NCBI RefSeq assembly: GCF_003121295.1
Contig: NZ_PHNC01000031.1
Span: 1,428,439 to 1,492,438, forward strand
Source of the DNA: Streptomyces orinoci
GTDB lineage: Bacteria; Actinomycetota; Actinomycetes; Streptomycetales; Streptomycetaceae
DNA: 64,000 nucleotides
Reading direction: 5' to 3'
Shown here: positions 43,369 to 52,153 of the stretch, in pieces
How the letters are laid out: the number at the start of each line of letters is the position of its first letter
Position numbering within the stretch: position 1 is the stretch's first letter
Program-made: the position numbers and the translations under genes
Notes under the pieces: model-generated
What the model saw: only the letters and a program-made list of their open reading frames with translations
The model's database searches: none
What the model was told of the DNA's origin: nothing

Positions 43369-46300
43369 GTGCAGTTCTCGATCCTGGGCCCGGTGGCCGC
43401 ATACAACTCCGAGCGGCCCGTGCCGATCGGCGGCCTGCGGGTACGCGCCCTGCTCGGGCTGCTCGCCCTGGAACCCGGCCGTACCATCCCGGTGGACCGG
43501 CTGGTGGACGCCCTCTGGGGCGACGAACCACCGGCCAAGCCACGCAACGCCCTGGCCACCGTGGCCAAACGGCTCCGCGCCGCACTCGGCGAGACCGGGC
43601 TCGTGGCGGGCGGAGCCGTCGGCTACGCCCTGGCGGCCCCGCCGGAAGCGGTGGACGCCGAACGCTTCGCCCGCCTCGCCGAGCGCGGTACCGCCGCCCT
43701 CTCCTCCGGCGACCCCGAGACCGCCGCCTCGCTGCTGGCCGAGGCGCTGGCCCTGTGGCAGGGACCGGAAGCGCTGGCCGACCTCATCCAAGTTGCTCCC
43801 TACGCCGCCCCCGCCGCCGCCCGGCTGGCCGAGCTGCGCCTGCGGGCGGTGGAGGACCTGGCCGCCGCCCACCTGGCCGCCGGCCGGTTCGCCCAGGCCC
43901 TGGACGCCCTGGCGGCCGACCGCGCCGCGCACCCGCTGCGCGAGAGCCTGGCCGCCCTGGCGGTACGGGCCCTGGCCGGCGCCGGCCGCCAGTCCGACGC
44001 GCTGGCCCAGTACGAACTGACCCGCGCCCTGCTCGCCGATGAACTGGGCATCGACCCTTCCCCGGAACTCTCCGCCGCCCACCTGGCCGTCCTGCGCGGC
44101 GAACTCCCGCCGCAAGCGGCACCGGCCCGCCTGACGGCCGTATCCACCGCCGTATCCACCGCCGCACCCACGCCCGCATCCGAGCCGGCCACCCACAACC
44201 TCCCCACCCACAACCTCCCCACCCCCCGCACCGGCTTCATCGGCCGGGAGGACGAACTCGCCGAGCTGACCGCCATGTTGGCCACGGGCCGACTGGTCTG
44301 CCTGGTCGGCCCCGGCGGGGCGGGCAAGACCCGGATCGCGGTGGAATGCGCCGCCCGCGCAAAGGAGTCGGCCGTCCGCATGGCCGAACTGGCCGCGGTC
44401 ACCGACCCCGACCAGGTGCCCTACGCCGTGCTGGCCGCACTGGACGTCCGGGACACCGTGCTGCAGCGCGACGACGGCGCCGCCGCCGACCCGCTGGACC
44501 GGTTGGTCACCGCCCTCACCGGACGCCCGCTGCTGCTGGTGCTGGACAACTGCGAGCAGGTGATCGAGGCGGTGGCCGAGCTGGTGGACCAGGCCCTGGC
44601 CCGCTGCCCGCAGCTGCGGGTGCTGGCCACCAGCCGGGAACCGCTGGGCATCCCCGGCGAACAGCTCTGCCCCGTACCGCCGTTGGGCCTGCCCGGGCCC
44701 GGGGACGGCTGGCAGCGGATCGCCGAGGCCCCCGCCGTACGGCTCTTCGCCCAGCGCGCCGCCGCGGTCCGCCCCGGCTTCACCGTCGATGAGGACAACG
44801 CGGCCGCGGTGGGCGCCATCTGCACCCGCCTGGACGGCATGCCGCTGGCCATCGAACTGGCCGCAGCCAAGGCCCGGATGCTCACCCCCCGGCAGCTGGC
44901 CGACCGGCTGGACGACCGCTTCCGCCTGCTCACCGGCGGCAGCCGTACCGCCCTGCCGCGCCAGCAGACCCTGCGCGCCGTGGTCGCCTGGAGCTGGGAC
45001 CTGCTGACCGAGGACGAGGCCCGGGCGGCCCGCCGCTTCTCGGTGTTCGCGGGCTCGGCCACCCTCGAGGACGCCGAGCGGGTGTGCGGCGCGGATGCCC
45101 TGGACGCCCTGCTCTCGCTGACCGGCAAGTCCATTCTGACCGCCGGCGACGACGGCCGGCTGCGGATGCTGGAGACCATCCGCGCCTATGCCGCCGAGCG
45201 CCTGGCCGAGGCGGGGGAGGCGGCCGAATGGCGGCTGCGGCACGCCCGTTGCTTCACCGAACTGGCCGAGACGGCCGAGCCCCTGCTGCGCACCCGGGCC
45301 CAACTGGCCTGGATCGACCGTCTGGTCACCGAGCACGACAACTGCCTCACCGCGCTGCGTGGCGCCCTTGAACTTGCCGAGACCGCCCTGGCGTTGCGGC
45401 TGTGCGCCGCGCTCGGCTGGCTGTGGTGGCTGCGCGGCCAGCGCGGCGAGGCCGCCCACTGGGCGGGCCTGGTGCTGGCGGCGGCCGGTCCCGTCCCGCC
45501 CGCCGGAGCCGTCCGCGCCCATGCCGCCTGCCTGCTTGTCTCGCGGATCGGCGACTTCGCCCACCCCACCGACTTCACCGCGGTCGCCGGCGAGTGGCCG
45601 GCGGAGTTCGCCGCCGGCTTCGAGGAGCTGACCGAGCGGTTGGCCGCGGAAGGCCCGGTGCACCCGCTGCTGCTGATCTCCGGCGCCTCCCTGACGGCCG
45701 TCGCGGGCCGCACCGAACGGGCCGTCCAACTCTTGGACGGCTACGCCGAGTCCACCGATCCCTGGCTGGCGGCCACCGCCCGCCTGGTACGCGGCAGTCT
45801 GCGGATGCACGAGCGGCGGCCCGACCTCGCCGATCCCGATCTGGAAGCCGCCGCCGACGCCTTCCGCCGGCTCGGCGAACGCTGGGGCCTCAGCCAGGCG
45901 TTGATGCTGCTGATCCGGCACCGGGTACTGCGTGGCGGCGGACTGGCCGCGGCCGGGGCGCTGATGACCGAGGCGGACGGTCTGATCGCCGACTGGCTGG
46001 GCGCGGACGAGATCGTCGCCACCCTGCTGCGCCACGCATATCTGCGGCTGCGCGAGGACGATCCGGACGGGGCGGCGGCGGATGTGGCCCGGGCCGCCGG
46101 GGCCGCCTCCGGCGCGGGGGCCGGCGCCGCGCTCCAAGTGGGGCTGGCGCGGGCCGCGGTGGACGCCCGCCGTGGGGACTTCGAGGCCGCGTTGCCCGCC
46201 TTCGAGCGCGGCCTGGCCGAACTGGAGGCGCAGGGGGCGAACCCCTATGACACCGCGTTCTTCCGCATCAACCATGGGCGGGCGCTGAGCGCCCATGGTG

Positions 46301-46617
46301 ACCACGCCGCCGCGGTGGAGCGGTTCCGCACCGCGCTGCGCAGCATGGAGCGGGTGCCCTACACCCCGTTGCGCATCATGGCCCTGCTGGGATTCGCCGC
46401 CACGGCGGTGTCCGCGGGGGAGTACGAGACGGCGGCGGTCGTCTACGGCGGCTGCGCGGCGGTGTTCGGAGTGGGCCAGGGTTCCCCGGACAGCGTCCGG
46501 GCCCGGGAACGGGCCCGCGCCGCGCTCGGCCCGGCGGCGTACGAGGCCGCGTTTGCGCGGGGCGGCTCACTGGATCTGGGGCAGCTGCTGGAATTCGTGG
46601 CCTCGGCGGGCTTCTGA
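43369..46617 (+). CDS. AfsR/SARP-type multidomain regulator (BTAD, NB-ARC, TPR-like)
   Basis: A 1082-aa one-component transcription regulator. The N-terminal OmpR-like winged helix (residues ~1-95: VRALLGLLALEPGRTIPVDRLVDALWG) and bacterial transcriptional activation domain (~100-250) are typical of SARPs. They are followed by an NB-ARC NTPase (P-loop VGPGGAGKT near residue 315, RRLLVLDNCEQV-type Walker B) and a helical C-terminus. It starts at the GTG at 43369 with no strong ribosome binding site. Large SARPs often sit in or near antibiotic clusters; the ABC exporter genes beyond it are convergent. Its targets are unknown. Confidence 0.92.
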   Translation: MQFSILGPVAAYNSERPVPIGGLRVRALLGLLALEPGRTIPVDRLVDALWGDEPPAKPRNALATVAKRLRAALGETGLVAGGAVGYALAAPPEAVDAERFARLAERGTAALSSGDPETAASLLAEALALWQGPEALADLIQVAPYAAPAAARLAELRLRAVEDLAAAHLAAGRFAQALDALAADRAAHPLRESLAALAVRALAGAGRQSDALAQYELTRALLADELGIDPSPELSAAHLAVLRGELPPQAAPARLTAVSTAVSTAAPTPASEPATHNLPTHNLPTPRTGFIGREDELAELTAMLATGRLVCLVGPGGAGKTRIAVECAARAKESAVRMAELAAVTDPDQVPYAVLAALDVRDTVLQRDDGAAADPLDRLVTALTGRPLLLVLDNCEQVIEAVAELVDQALARCPQLRVLATSREPLGIPGEQLCPVPPLGLPGPGDGWQRIAEAPAVRLFAQRAAAVRPGFTVDEDNAAAVGAICTRLDGMPLAIELAAAKARMLTPRQLADRLDDRFRLLTGGSRTALPRQQTLRAVVAWSWDLLTEDEARAARRFSVFAGSATLEDAERVCGADALDALLSLTGKSILTAGDDGRLRMLETIRAYAAERLAEAGEAAEWRLRHARCFTELAETAEPLLRTRAQLAWIDRLVTEHDNCLTALRGALELAETALALRLCAALGWLWWLRGQRGEAAHWAGLVLAAAGPVPPAGAVRAHAACLLVSRIGDFAHPTDFTAVAGEWPAEFAAGFEELTERLAAEGPVHPLLLISGASLTAVAGRTERAVQLLDGYAESTDPWLAATARLVRGSLRMHERRPDLADPDLEAAADAFRRLGERWGLSQALMLLIRHRVLRGGGLAAAGALMTEADGLIADWLGADEIVATLLRHAYLRLREDDPDGAAADVARAAGAASGAGAGAALQVGLARAAVDARRGDFEAALPAFERGLAELEAQGANPYDTAFFRINHGRALSAHGDHAAAVERFRTALRSMERVPYTPLRIMALLGFAATAVSAGEYETAAVVYGGCAAVFGVGQGSPDSVRARERARAALGPAAYEAAFARGGSLDLGQLLEFVASAGF

Positions 46618-46639
46618 CGTTGATGTGGCGCACCCGCCG

Positions 46640-46790
46640 CGTTGTGTCCACCGGGCTGCACCCGGCGGCGATGCCGGCGTCCGCTGATGGCCCGCTTCGT
46701 TCGGCTGCGGGCCATGGGTGGCTGGTCGCGCCCACGCGGCGGAGCCGCACATGTGACAGCGACCCGCGCCCCTAAAGGGGCGCCCCCAGC
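46640..46790 (-). repeat. Hybrid R1/R2 repeat
   Basis: Reverse-orientation element joining an R1 flank (CTGATGGCCCGCTTCGTTCG region) to an R2 core at 46727-46746 and an AGGGGCGC hairpin. It lies between two convergent genes and touches the last codons of the PepX_C reading frame. Confidence 0.7.
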
Positions 46791-47332
46791 ACCAGCCGGG
46801 AGGGGCGGGCGGTGTCGTGGTGGACGCGGTAGACCGCCGGGGCGTTCAGCGGTGCGGGGTCCGCACCGTAGCGAGGCCGGCCCAGGGCGGAGAGTTCCAG
46901 GCGGATACGGTGGCCGGGGGCGAACTCCGCGTACCCACAAGCAAGTTGGACGCGCAGTTCGCGGGCGGCGGCCGGGCCGGTGCAGACGGCCTCCGCAAGG
47001 GCCAGGGCCAGCACCTGCCCGTCGGGCCGGACATCGGTCAGAGCCACCAGCAGCCGCCCCTCGGCCACCGGGATCCGCAGTCGCAGCACCGCCTCGGCGG
47101 CTCCCGCCGGGACCGGCCCGGGCAGCGGGCCGGAGGTCCAGCACAGGACGTCCTCGCGCAGCTGGACCGGCCCGCGGTCGGCGCCGCGGGGGAGCGGCGG
47201 CACGGGGGTGTACGGGTCGTGGTACAGCACGTCGGAGGGTTCCCGGCCGGGAGGGGCCAGGACCAACTTCCCGTCACCCGCGGCGCTTTGGGCCGCGCCG
47301 CCACTGCTCAGGAACCAGGTCTCAGGCCGCAC
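46772..47332 (-). pseudogene. Truncated CocE/NonD-type hydrolase: only the PepX_C beta domain
   Basis: A 186-codon frame matching the C-terminal beta-sandwich domain of X-Pro dipeptidyl-peptidase/CocE hydrolases (VRPETWFLSSGG start, SDVLYHDPYTPVPP, LCWTSGPL, ELRVQLACGYAEFAPGHRIRLELS). The catalytic alpha/beta-hydrolase half with its Ser/His/Asp triad is missing. A GTG at 47332 overlapping the end of the ABC permease, with AGGGG 5 nt before it, could still allow translation, so it may be a remnant or a reused stand-alone domain. Codon bias is intact, which suggests recent truncation or continued selection. Confidence 0.65.
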
Positions 47333-48053
47333 GGGAACCCCTGCGGCAGGCCACCAGCGCAAAGCCGGCCGAGGCCAGCAGCCAGCCGGCCAGCACCAGC
47401 AGGGCGGCGGCGTGCGGCGCCCGGCCGTGGGCGGCGTCCAGCGCCAGCTCCGCATAGCGGTTGACCGGGGTCACCCGGGACACCCCCTGAAGCCAGTGCG
47501 GCAGCTTGTCCACCGGCGCCCACAGGCCGCCCACCACCGACAGCAGCACATATCCGGCCACCGAGACCGCCTGGGCGAGCTGCGGGCGCAGCAGATGGCC
47601 CACGCCCAGCGCCAGCAGGGCGAGCGGCGCCACCCCCAGCCACAGCACCAGCACCGTGGCCGCCCACTGGGCGGGCGAGTGGTGCACCCCGTAGCCCAGC
47701 GCACCGGCCAACTGGACGGCCAGCACCGGCGGCACCGCGCCCAGCATCCCGGTCAGGGCGCGCACCCCCACCACCTGGGCCGGGCGCACCGGCATCAGGC
47801 GCAGCTGGCGCAGCCAGCCGCCGGCCCGGTCCTCGGCGATACCGCTTCCGCTGTTGAGCACCGCGCCCATGGCGCCGAAGGCGGCCATGGTGACGGTGAG
47901 GAAGGACAGCGACTCGGTGTCCTGGGCACCCCTGGCCTTGTTCGCCAGCACCACATACATCACCAGCGGGGTGACCAGCGAGACCATCAGGAAGCTGATA
48001 TTGCGCACCAGCCGGGTCGCTTCCAGGCGCAGATAACCGAGGGTCATATCCAT
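47322..48053 (-). CDS. ABC-2 type exporter, permease subunit
   Basis: A 243-aa membrane protein with six predicted helices and the ABC-2/DrrB-like pattern (LGYLRLEATRLVRN start; GGWLRQLRLMPVRPAQ loop). It pairs with the ATPase encoded 37 bp upstream. The start ATG at 48053 has AAGGA upstream; earlier in-frame ATG codons lie inside the ATPase gene. Such exporters move drugs, lipids or peptides outward; the substrate is unknown. Confidence 0.9.
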   Translation of the reverse strand: MDMTLGYLRLEATRLVRNISFLMVSLVTPLVMYVVLANKARGAQDTESLSFLTVTMAAFGAMGAVLNSGSGIAEDRAGGWLRQLRLMPVRPAQVVGVRALTGMLGAVPPVLAVQLAGALGYGVHHSPAQWAATVLVLWLGVAPLALLALGVGHLLRPQLAQAVSVAGYVLLSVVGGLWAPVDKLPHWLQGVSRVTPVNRYAELALDAAHGRAPHAAALLVLAGWLLASAGFALVACRRGSRAA

Positions 48054-48090
48054 TTTCGCGTTTTCCTTAATGTGCAAAGGGAGTTGATGG

Positions 48091-48990
48091 TCAGCGTCCG
48101 GCACCGGTGAGGGCGACAAAGGCGTCCTCCAGCCCGGCGCCGGTCACCTCCAGGCCGCGTACCGGCCCCAGCGCGGCGAGGGTGGCATCGGCGTCCACGG
48201 TGCGCAGCCGGACCCGGCCGCCCCGCGTCTCCGCTTCCAACACGCCCGGCAGCATGGCCAATTGGGAGACGGGCATACCCGGGTCGGCGAAGCCGATGAT
48301 GCGGCCGGCCGCCGCCTGCTTCAGCTCGGCGCTGGTGCCGTCGGCCACCAGCCGGCCGCGGTCGATCACCACCACCCGGTCGGCGTTGGCGTCCGCCTCC
48401 TCCAGGTAGTGGGTGGAGAAGACAATGGTCCGGCCCCGGGCGGCGTACCGCCGCAGCGCCGCCCACAGTTCCCGGCGCGCCTCCACATCCAGCGCGGCGG
48501 TGGGCTCGTCCAGCACCAGCAGCTGTGGGTCACCGGCCAGCGCCATGGCGAACCGCACCCGCTGCGCCTGGCCGCCGGAGAGCCGGTCCACCCGCTTGCG
48601 GGCCAGCCCCTCCAGTCCGGCCGCCCGCAGGATCTCGGCCGTGGGCAGCGGCCGCGGGAAGGCGCGGCGCACAAAGCGGATCAGCTCGGCGACGGTGACC
48701 CGGGAGACCAGCCCGCCCTCCTGCATCATCGCGCTGACCTGCCCGGCCCGTACCGCCTGCGCCGCGGGGCAGCCGAACAGCTCGACCCGGCCCTCGTCCG
48801 GCTCCAGCAGGCCCAGCATCATCGCCACCGTGGTGGACTTGCCCGCCCCGTTGCGGCCGAGCAGGGCCACCATCTCGCCCCGCCGGATCGTCAGGTCCAG
48901 ACCGTCCACCGCGGGGGCGGCGCCACCCGGGTAGCTCTTGCGCAGCCCCGACAGCCGGACCGCCGTCGCCGCCGTCTGACCGATCTCCAT
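48091..48990 (-). CDS. ABC-2 type exporter, ATP-binding subunit
   Basis: A 299-aa ATPase with Walker A LGRNGAGKST, signature LSGGQAQRV, Walker B LLVLDEPTAALD and the His switch FSTHYLEEAD, followed by a ~90-residue C-terminal domain as in DrrA/CcmA-like proteins. It starts at the ATG at 48990. Four 11-bp CGATGGCAGCG-like repeats lie 55-100 bp upstream and may be a regulator array. It forms an operon with the permease and, possibly, the PepX_C remnant. Confidence 0.93.
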   Translation of the reverse strand: MEIGQTAATAVRLSGLRKSYPGGAAPAVDGLDLTIRRGEMVALLGRNGAGKSTTVAMMLGLLEPDEGRVELFGCPAAQAVRAGQVSAMMQEGGLVSRVTVAELIRFVRRAFPRPLPTAEILRAAGLEGLARKRVDRLSGGQAQRVRFAMALAGDPQLLVLDEPTAALDVEARRELWAALRRYAARGRTIVFSTHYLEEADANADRVVVIDRGRLVADGTSAELKQAAAGRIIGFADPGMPVSQLAMLPGVLEAETRGGRVRLRTVDADATLAALGPVRGLEVTGAGLEDAFVALTGAGR

Positions 48991-49044
48991 CGTCCTTGAA
49001 TCCCTTGCCCTCGCCGTGCTTGACGACTTCACTGTCGAGGGAGG

Positions 49045-49089
49045 CGATGGCAGGCCGATGGCACCGCGATGGCAGCGCCGATGGCAGCA
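49045..49089. repeat. Four 11-bp repeats upstream of the ABC exporter operon
   Basis: CGATGGCAGGC, CGATGGCACCG, CGATGGCAGCG and CGATGGCAGCA start at 49045, 49056, 49067 and 49079. The period is 11-12 bp, one DNA turn, and the array lies in the leader/promoter of the exporter. Confidence 0.7.
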
Positions 49090-49125
49090 CCGGGGGGGCG
49101 CCCATGGCCGGGCCCGCCGTGGATA

Positions 49126-49365
49126 TCAGGGCTCCAGCACCACCATGTGCCGCCGCTTGTTGTGCTCCCTCAGCGCCTTGCCGAGTTCCCGAGCGCTGCT
49201 TCCGTCACCCCGCTCCAGGCAGGCGTCCCGGGCCCGCATGAACTGGACGCAGGCGTCGCAGGTGACGTAGTTGACGGACCCCATGGCCGAGGAGTGCGGC
49301 ACGGTCACGACCGGGGCCGCGTGGGTCATGGTCAGCGGCATGGCGATGGGCCGGGGCATCATCAT
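49126..49365 (-). CDS. Small cysteine-containing protein linked to DUF5753/DUF397 regulators
   Basis: A ~79-aa protein (ATG at 49365 behind GGGGGG; a shorter 52-aa form from 49284 is possible). The recognisable part is NYVTCDACVQFMRARDAC followed by a charged helix ending VVLEP. Similar short CxxC proteins are often divergent from XRE-DUF5753/DUF397 gene pairs in Streptomyces. CxxC plus a later Cys could bind metal. The role is unknown. Confidence 0.6.
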   Translation of the reverse strand: MMMPRPIAMPLTMTHAAPVVTVPHSSAMGSVNYVTCDACVQFMRARDACLERGDGSSARELGKALREHNKRRHMVVLEP

Positions 49366-49560
49366 GGGCGCGCCCCCCGGCTGACGCCGCCGCTCCGGCC
49401 GACGACGACCGGAGGACGGCCCCCGAGTGCCGAAGGGTCGTCCTGGCCGCTCGCCCCCACTTGCCGCCTCTCGTCGGCCCCGGCCGGCCGCAGCGCGTCG
49501 GGCCGGGCCTCCCACTCTGCCCAGACGCCGGAGTACGCAGGAGCGCTGGAAGAGGGCAAT

Positions 49561-50007
49561 GTGAAGCGGGGCGCCATCACCCCCGAACAAGCCGCTGAAC
49601 GAGTCGAGTCCCTGGCGGAGCGGCAAGCGGCTCTGGTGCGGCGCACTCCACCCCTCGTGGTCGTGATCCTGGATGAGAGTTGCATCCGGCGGCCGATCGG
49701 AGGGGCTGAGGTCATGGAGCGCCAGCTGGCCAGACTGATCGAGTTCGCCGAACAGCCGGACAACACGCTCCAGTTGGCGCCCTACGCCATAGGCGAGCGA
49801 CGCCCGTTCAACCGGCTGGTGAATCTGCTGGTCCTGTCCGACCGCTCTGTTGTCTCCTACGTGGAGTCCGAAACGCATGGGCACTTGGACCGGGAAATGA
49901 CCTCCTCGCTGCCGTTGATGAGGGCCTCCCATCAGCTACAGGCCGAAGCACTCTCCCAGGCGGATTCAGTGGCCGTGATCGAGCAGGTACGAAAGGGCAC
50001 CCCATGA
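49561..50007 (+). pseudogene. Truncated XRE-DUF5753 regulator (HTH part missing)
   Basis: A frame of ~148 codons from GTG 49561 encodes the C-terminal half of a DUF5753 domain (VESLAERQAALVRRTPPLVVVILDE, then FAEQPDNTLQLAPYAIGE). Complete members are ~280 aa with an N-terminal HTH; the ~190 bp upstream contains only a few DUF5753-like residues (TPEYAGALEEGN) and no HTH. The 3' end is intact and overlaps the DUF397 start (ATGA). It is therefore an N-terminally truncated remnant, possibly still expressed. Confidence 0.75.
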
Positions 50008-50219
50008 CGACCGACTCCCTCCCCCTCACCTGGTTCAAGTCCTCCTACAGCGGCAACGGCGGTTCCTGCATAGAGGTCGCCACGGACCTCGTTGCCTCGC
50101 GTGGCGTGGTCCCCGTCCGTGATTCCAAGGACCCTCATGGGCCCGCACTGCTCTTCGGCTCCGGCGCCTGGTCGTCGTTTGTGACCAGCGTCAAGAACGA
50201 GGAGCGGCAAGGCCGTTAA
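50004..50219 (+). CDS. DUF397-domain protein
   Basis: A 71-aa protein with all the family landmarks: LTWFKSSYSGNGGSCIEVA, VVPVRDSKDPHGPALLF and a C-terminal WSSFV. DUF397 proteins act with their XRE-DUF5753 partner in a regulator/antitoxin-like pair of the BldB/WhiJ kind. Here the partner is truncated, so this gene may be an orphan. Its ATG overlaps the partner stop by 4 bp. Confidence 0.93.
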   Translation: MTTDSLPLTWFKSSYSGNGGSCIEVATDLVASRGVVPVRDSKDPHGPALLFGSGAWSSFVTSVKNEERQGR

Positions 50220-50340
50220 CCTCCGTCGGCCGGAGCCCTGACCTGCTACCCGCGGGCCGGGGCTTCTTTGTTGCGGCCGGCGGCGGAACGGACGTCATCC
50301 CGCGCCAGGGTGCCCGACGCGACCGGACAAGGGCGTACCC

Positions 50341-50399
50341 GATAAACGCTTCTTATCCGCCGATACAAAGCCGGTATTGGACGCGCGAGTTACGCGTCC
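50341..50399 (+). promoter_or_regulatory. Two inverted repeats upstream of the ThDP-ALAS operon
   Basis: GATAA-N7-TTATC at 50341-50357 and GGACGCG-N7-CGCGTCC at 50379-50399, the latter ending 15 bp before the first start codon. The region is AT-richer than average. They are candidate operators for the operon, for instance for the LysR protein encoded beyond it, or one may be a leader hairpin. Confidence 0.5.
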
Positions 50400-50414
50400 C
50401 CAAAACTTACCTGC

Positions 50415-52136
50415 ATGCCGCAGCTTCAAGATTCCACGCAAAAGTCGGTCGCCCAGGTACTCGCGGACGCGATGGTGCGGCATGGTGTCGCGGAAGTCTT
50501 CGGGCAGAGCCTGCCCACCGCCTTTCTGCTGGCCGCCGAGAGCCGTGGCATCCGGCAGGTGGTCTATCGCACCGAGAACGCGGGCGGCGCCATGGCCGAC
50601 GGCTTCGCCCGCGTCAGTCATCGCACCGCCGTGGTGGCGGCCCAGAACGGGCCCGCCGCAACCCTGTTGGTGGCCCCGCTCGCCGAGGCGCTTCAGGCGT
50701 CCACCGCCGTGGTGGCCGTGGTCCAGGATGTGCCGGCCGGCAACCGGGACCGCAACGCCTTCCAGGAGCTGGACCACTTGGCGCTGTTCGCCTCCTGTGC
50801 CAAGTGGGTGCGCCGCCTGGAGGACCCGGCGCGGGCCGCGGACTACGCCGATATGGCCTTCACCGCCGCCGCCTCCGGCCGCCCCGGTCCCGCGGTGCTG
50901 CTGGTGCCCAAGGACGTGCTGGACCAGGAGGTTCCGCCCGAAGTGCCGCCCCGTACCGCCTGCCTGGGGCGGGTGCCGCTGGACCGGCCGCGGCCGGCTG
51001 CCGAGCAGGTGCGCCGGGCCGCGGAACTGCTGGCCGGTGCCGCCCGCCCGGTGATCATCGCGGGCGGCGGGGTGCATGGCTCGGACGCGGCGGCGGAACT
51101 GGCCGCGCTCCAGGAGCACGCCGCGCTCCCGGTGCTCACCACCCCCATGGGCAAGGGCGCGGTGGACGAGCGCCATCCGCTGTCCGGCGGCGTCATCGGC
51201 CACTTCATGGGCCACCGCGGCATGGCCCATGGCCTGCTGCCCTGGCTGGCGAAGGCGGACGCGGTGCTGCTGGTGGGCACCCGTACCAACGAGAACGGCA
51301 CCGACTCCTGGCGCACCCTGCCGCGCAGCGCCCGCTATGCCCATCTGGACATCGACGGACGGGAGATCGGCCGCAACTACGAGGCGCTTCGCCTGACCGG
51401 AGACGTACGGGCGGGCCTGGCGGATCTCCGCGCCGCACTGGCCGGGCAGGCCGTCCGCCCGGAGGCCGAGCGGGCCCTGGCCGAGGCCCGCCGCGGCTAT
51501 CAGGACAACACCCTGGACGTACGCACCAGCGAGGCCGCCCCGCTCCGCCCGGAGCGGGTGATGGCCGAGCTGGACCACCGGCTCACCCCCGAGACGGTGG
51601 TGGTCTCCGACGCCAGCTACTCCTCGGTGTGGACCGCCAACTATCTGCACGCCCGCCGCCCCGGCCAGCGCTTTGTGAGCCCGCGCGGACTGGCCGGCCT
51701 CGGCTGGGGCCTGCCCATGGCGCTGGGCGCCCACCTGGCCCGGCCCGGCGCGCCGGTGGTCTGTGTCACCGGTGACGGCGGATTCGCCCATGTCTGGGCC
51801 GAGTTGGAGACGGCCGTCCGCGAACGGCTGCCGGTAGTGATCCTGTTGCTGGACAATCGCCTGCTGGGCTACCAGAAACACGCCGAGATCCACACCTACT
51901 CCGCCGCCACCAGTGCGGTACCGCTGGGCCCGGTGGACTACCCGGCCATCGCCCGCGCCTGCGGGGCGCCCGCCTGGGATGTCCGCCAACCAGCCCAGTT
52001 GGGCGGCGCGTTGGACGAGGCCCTGGCGGCGGGCCGGCCCGCACTGGTGCGCATCGCTACCGACCCCGATGCCTTCCCGCCGCTCACCGGGTGGGAGAAC
52101 GACCCCCGGCTCGGAACCCAAAACCCTCAGGAATGA
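50415..52136 (+). CDS. Thiamine-diphosphate enzyme, acetolactate synthase-like
   Basis: A 573-aa ThDP-dependent enzyme. It has the cofactor-activating E54 in YRTENAGGAMADGFAR, three alpha/beta domains in acetolactate synthase order, and the ThDP/Mg motif G453-D-G ending at N481 (LLLDN). Family members ligate or decarboxylate 2-oxo acids such as pyruvate. No regulatory small subunit (ilvH) is adjacent and the gene is followed 17 bp later by an ALA synthase, so a role in specialised metabolism is more likely than branched-chain amino acid synthesis. It is the first gene of a four-gene operon, behind two inverted repeats. Confidence 0.88.
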   Translation: MPQLQDSTQKSVAQVLADAMVRHGVAEVFGQSLPTAFLLAAESRGIRQVVYRTENAGGAMADGFARVSHRTAVVAAQNGPAATLLVAPLAEALQASTAVVAVVQDVPAGNRDRNAFQELDHLALFASCAKWVRRLEDPARAADYADMAFTAAASGRPGPAVLLVPKDVLDQEVPPEVPPRTACLGRVPLDRPRPAAEQVRRAAELLAGAARPVIIAGGGVHGSDAAAELAALQEHAALPVLTTPMGKGAVDERHPLSGGVIGHFMGHRGMAHGLLPWLAKADAVLLVGTRTNENGTDSWRTLPRSARYAHLDIDGREIGRNYEALRLTGDVRAGLADLRAALAGQAVRPEAERALAEARRGYQDNTLDVRTSEAAPLRPERVMAELDHRLTPETVVVSDASYSSVWTANYLHARRPGQRFVSPRGLAGLGWGLPMALGAHLARPGAPVVCVTGDGGFAHVWAELETAVRERLPVVILLLDNRLLGYQKHAEIHTYSAATSAVPLGPVDYPAIARACGAPAWDVRQPAQLGGALDEALAAGRPALVRIATDPDAFPPLTGWENDPRLGTQNPQE

Positions 52137-52153
52137 ATCCGAAAGGAAGCTCC

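Noticed and set aside
40499..43585. A 1028-codon minus-strand frame opposite lon
   Set aside because: Lon is unmistakable on the plus strand; the long antisense frame is an effect of codon bias.
43078..46305. A 1075-codon minus-strand frame opposite the SARP-like gene
   Set aside because: The plus strand encodes BTAD and NB-ARC motifs; the antisense frame shows only low-complexity Gly/Gln sequence.
50220..50290. Possible terminator hairpin after the DUF397 gene (GGAGCCC / GGGGCTTCTTTG)
   Set aside because: A short T-run is present, but the arms pair poorly over a long loop, so it was not listed as a feature.
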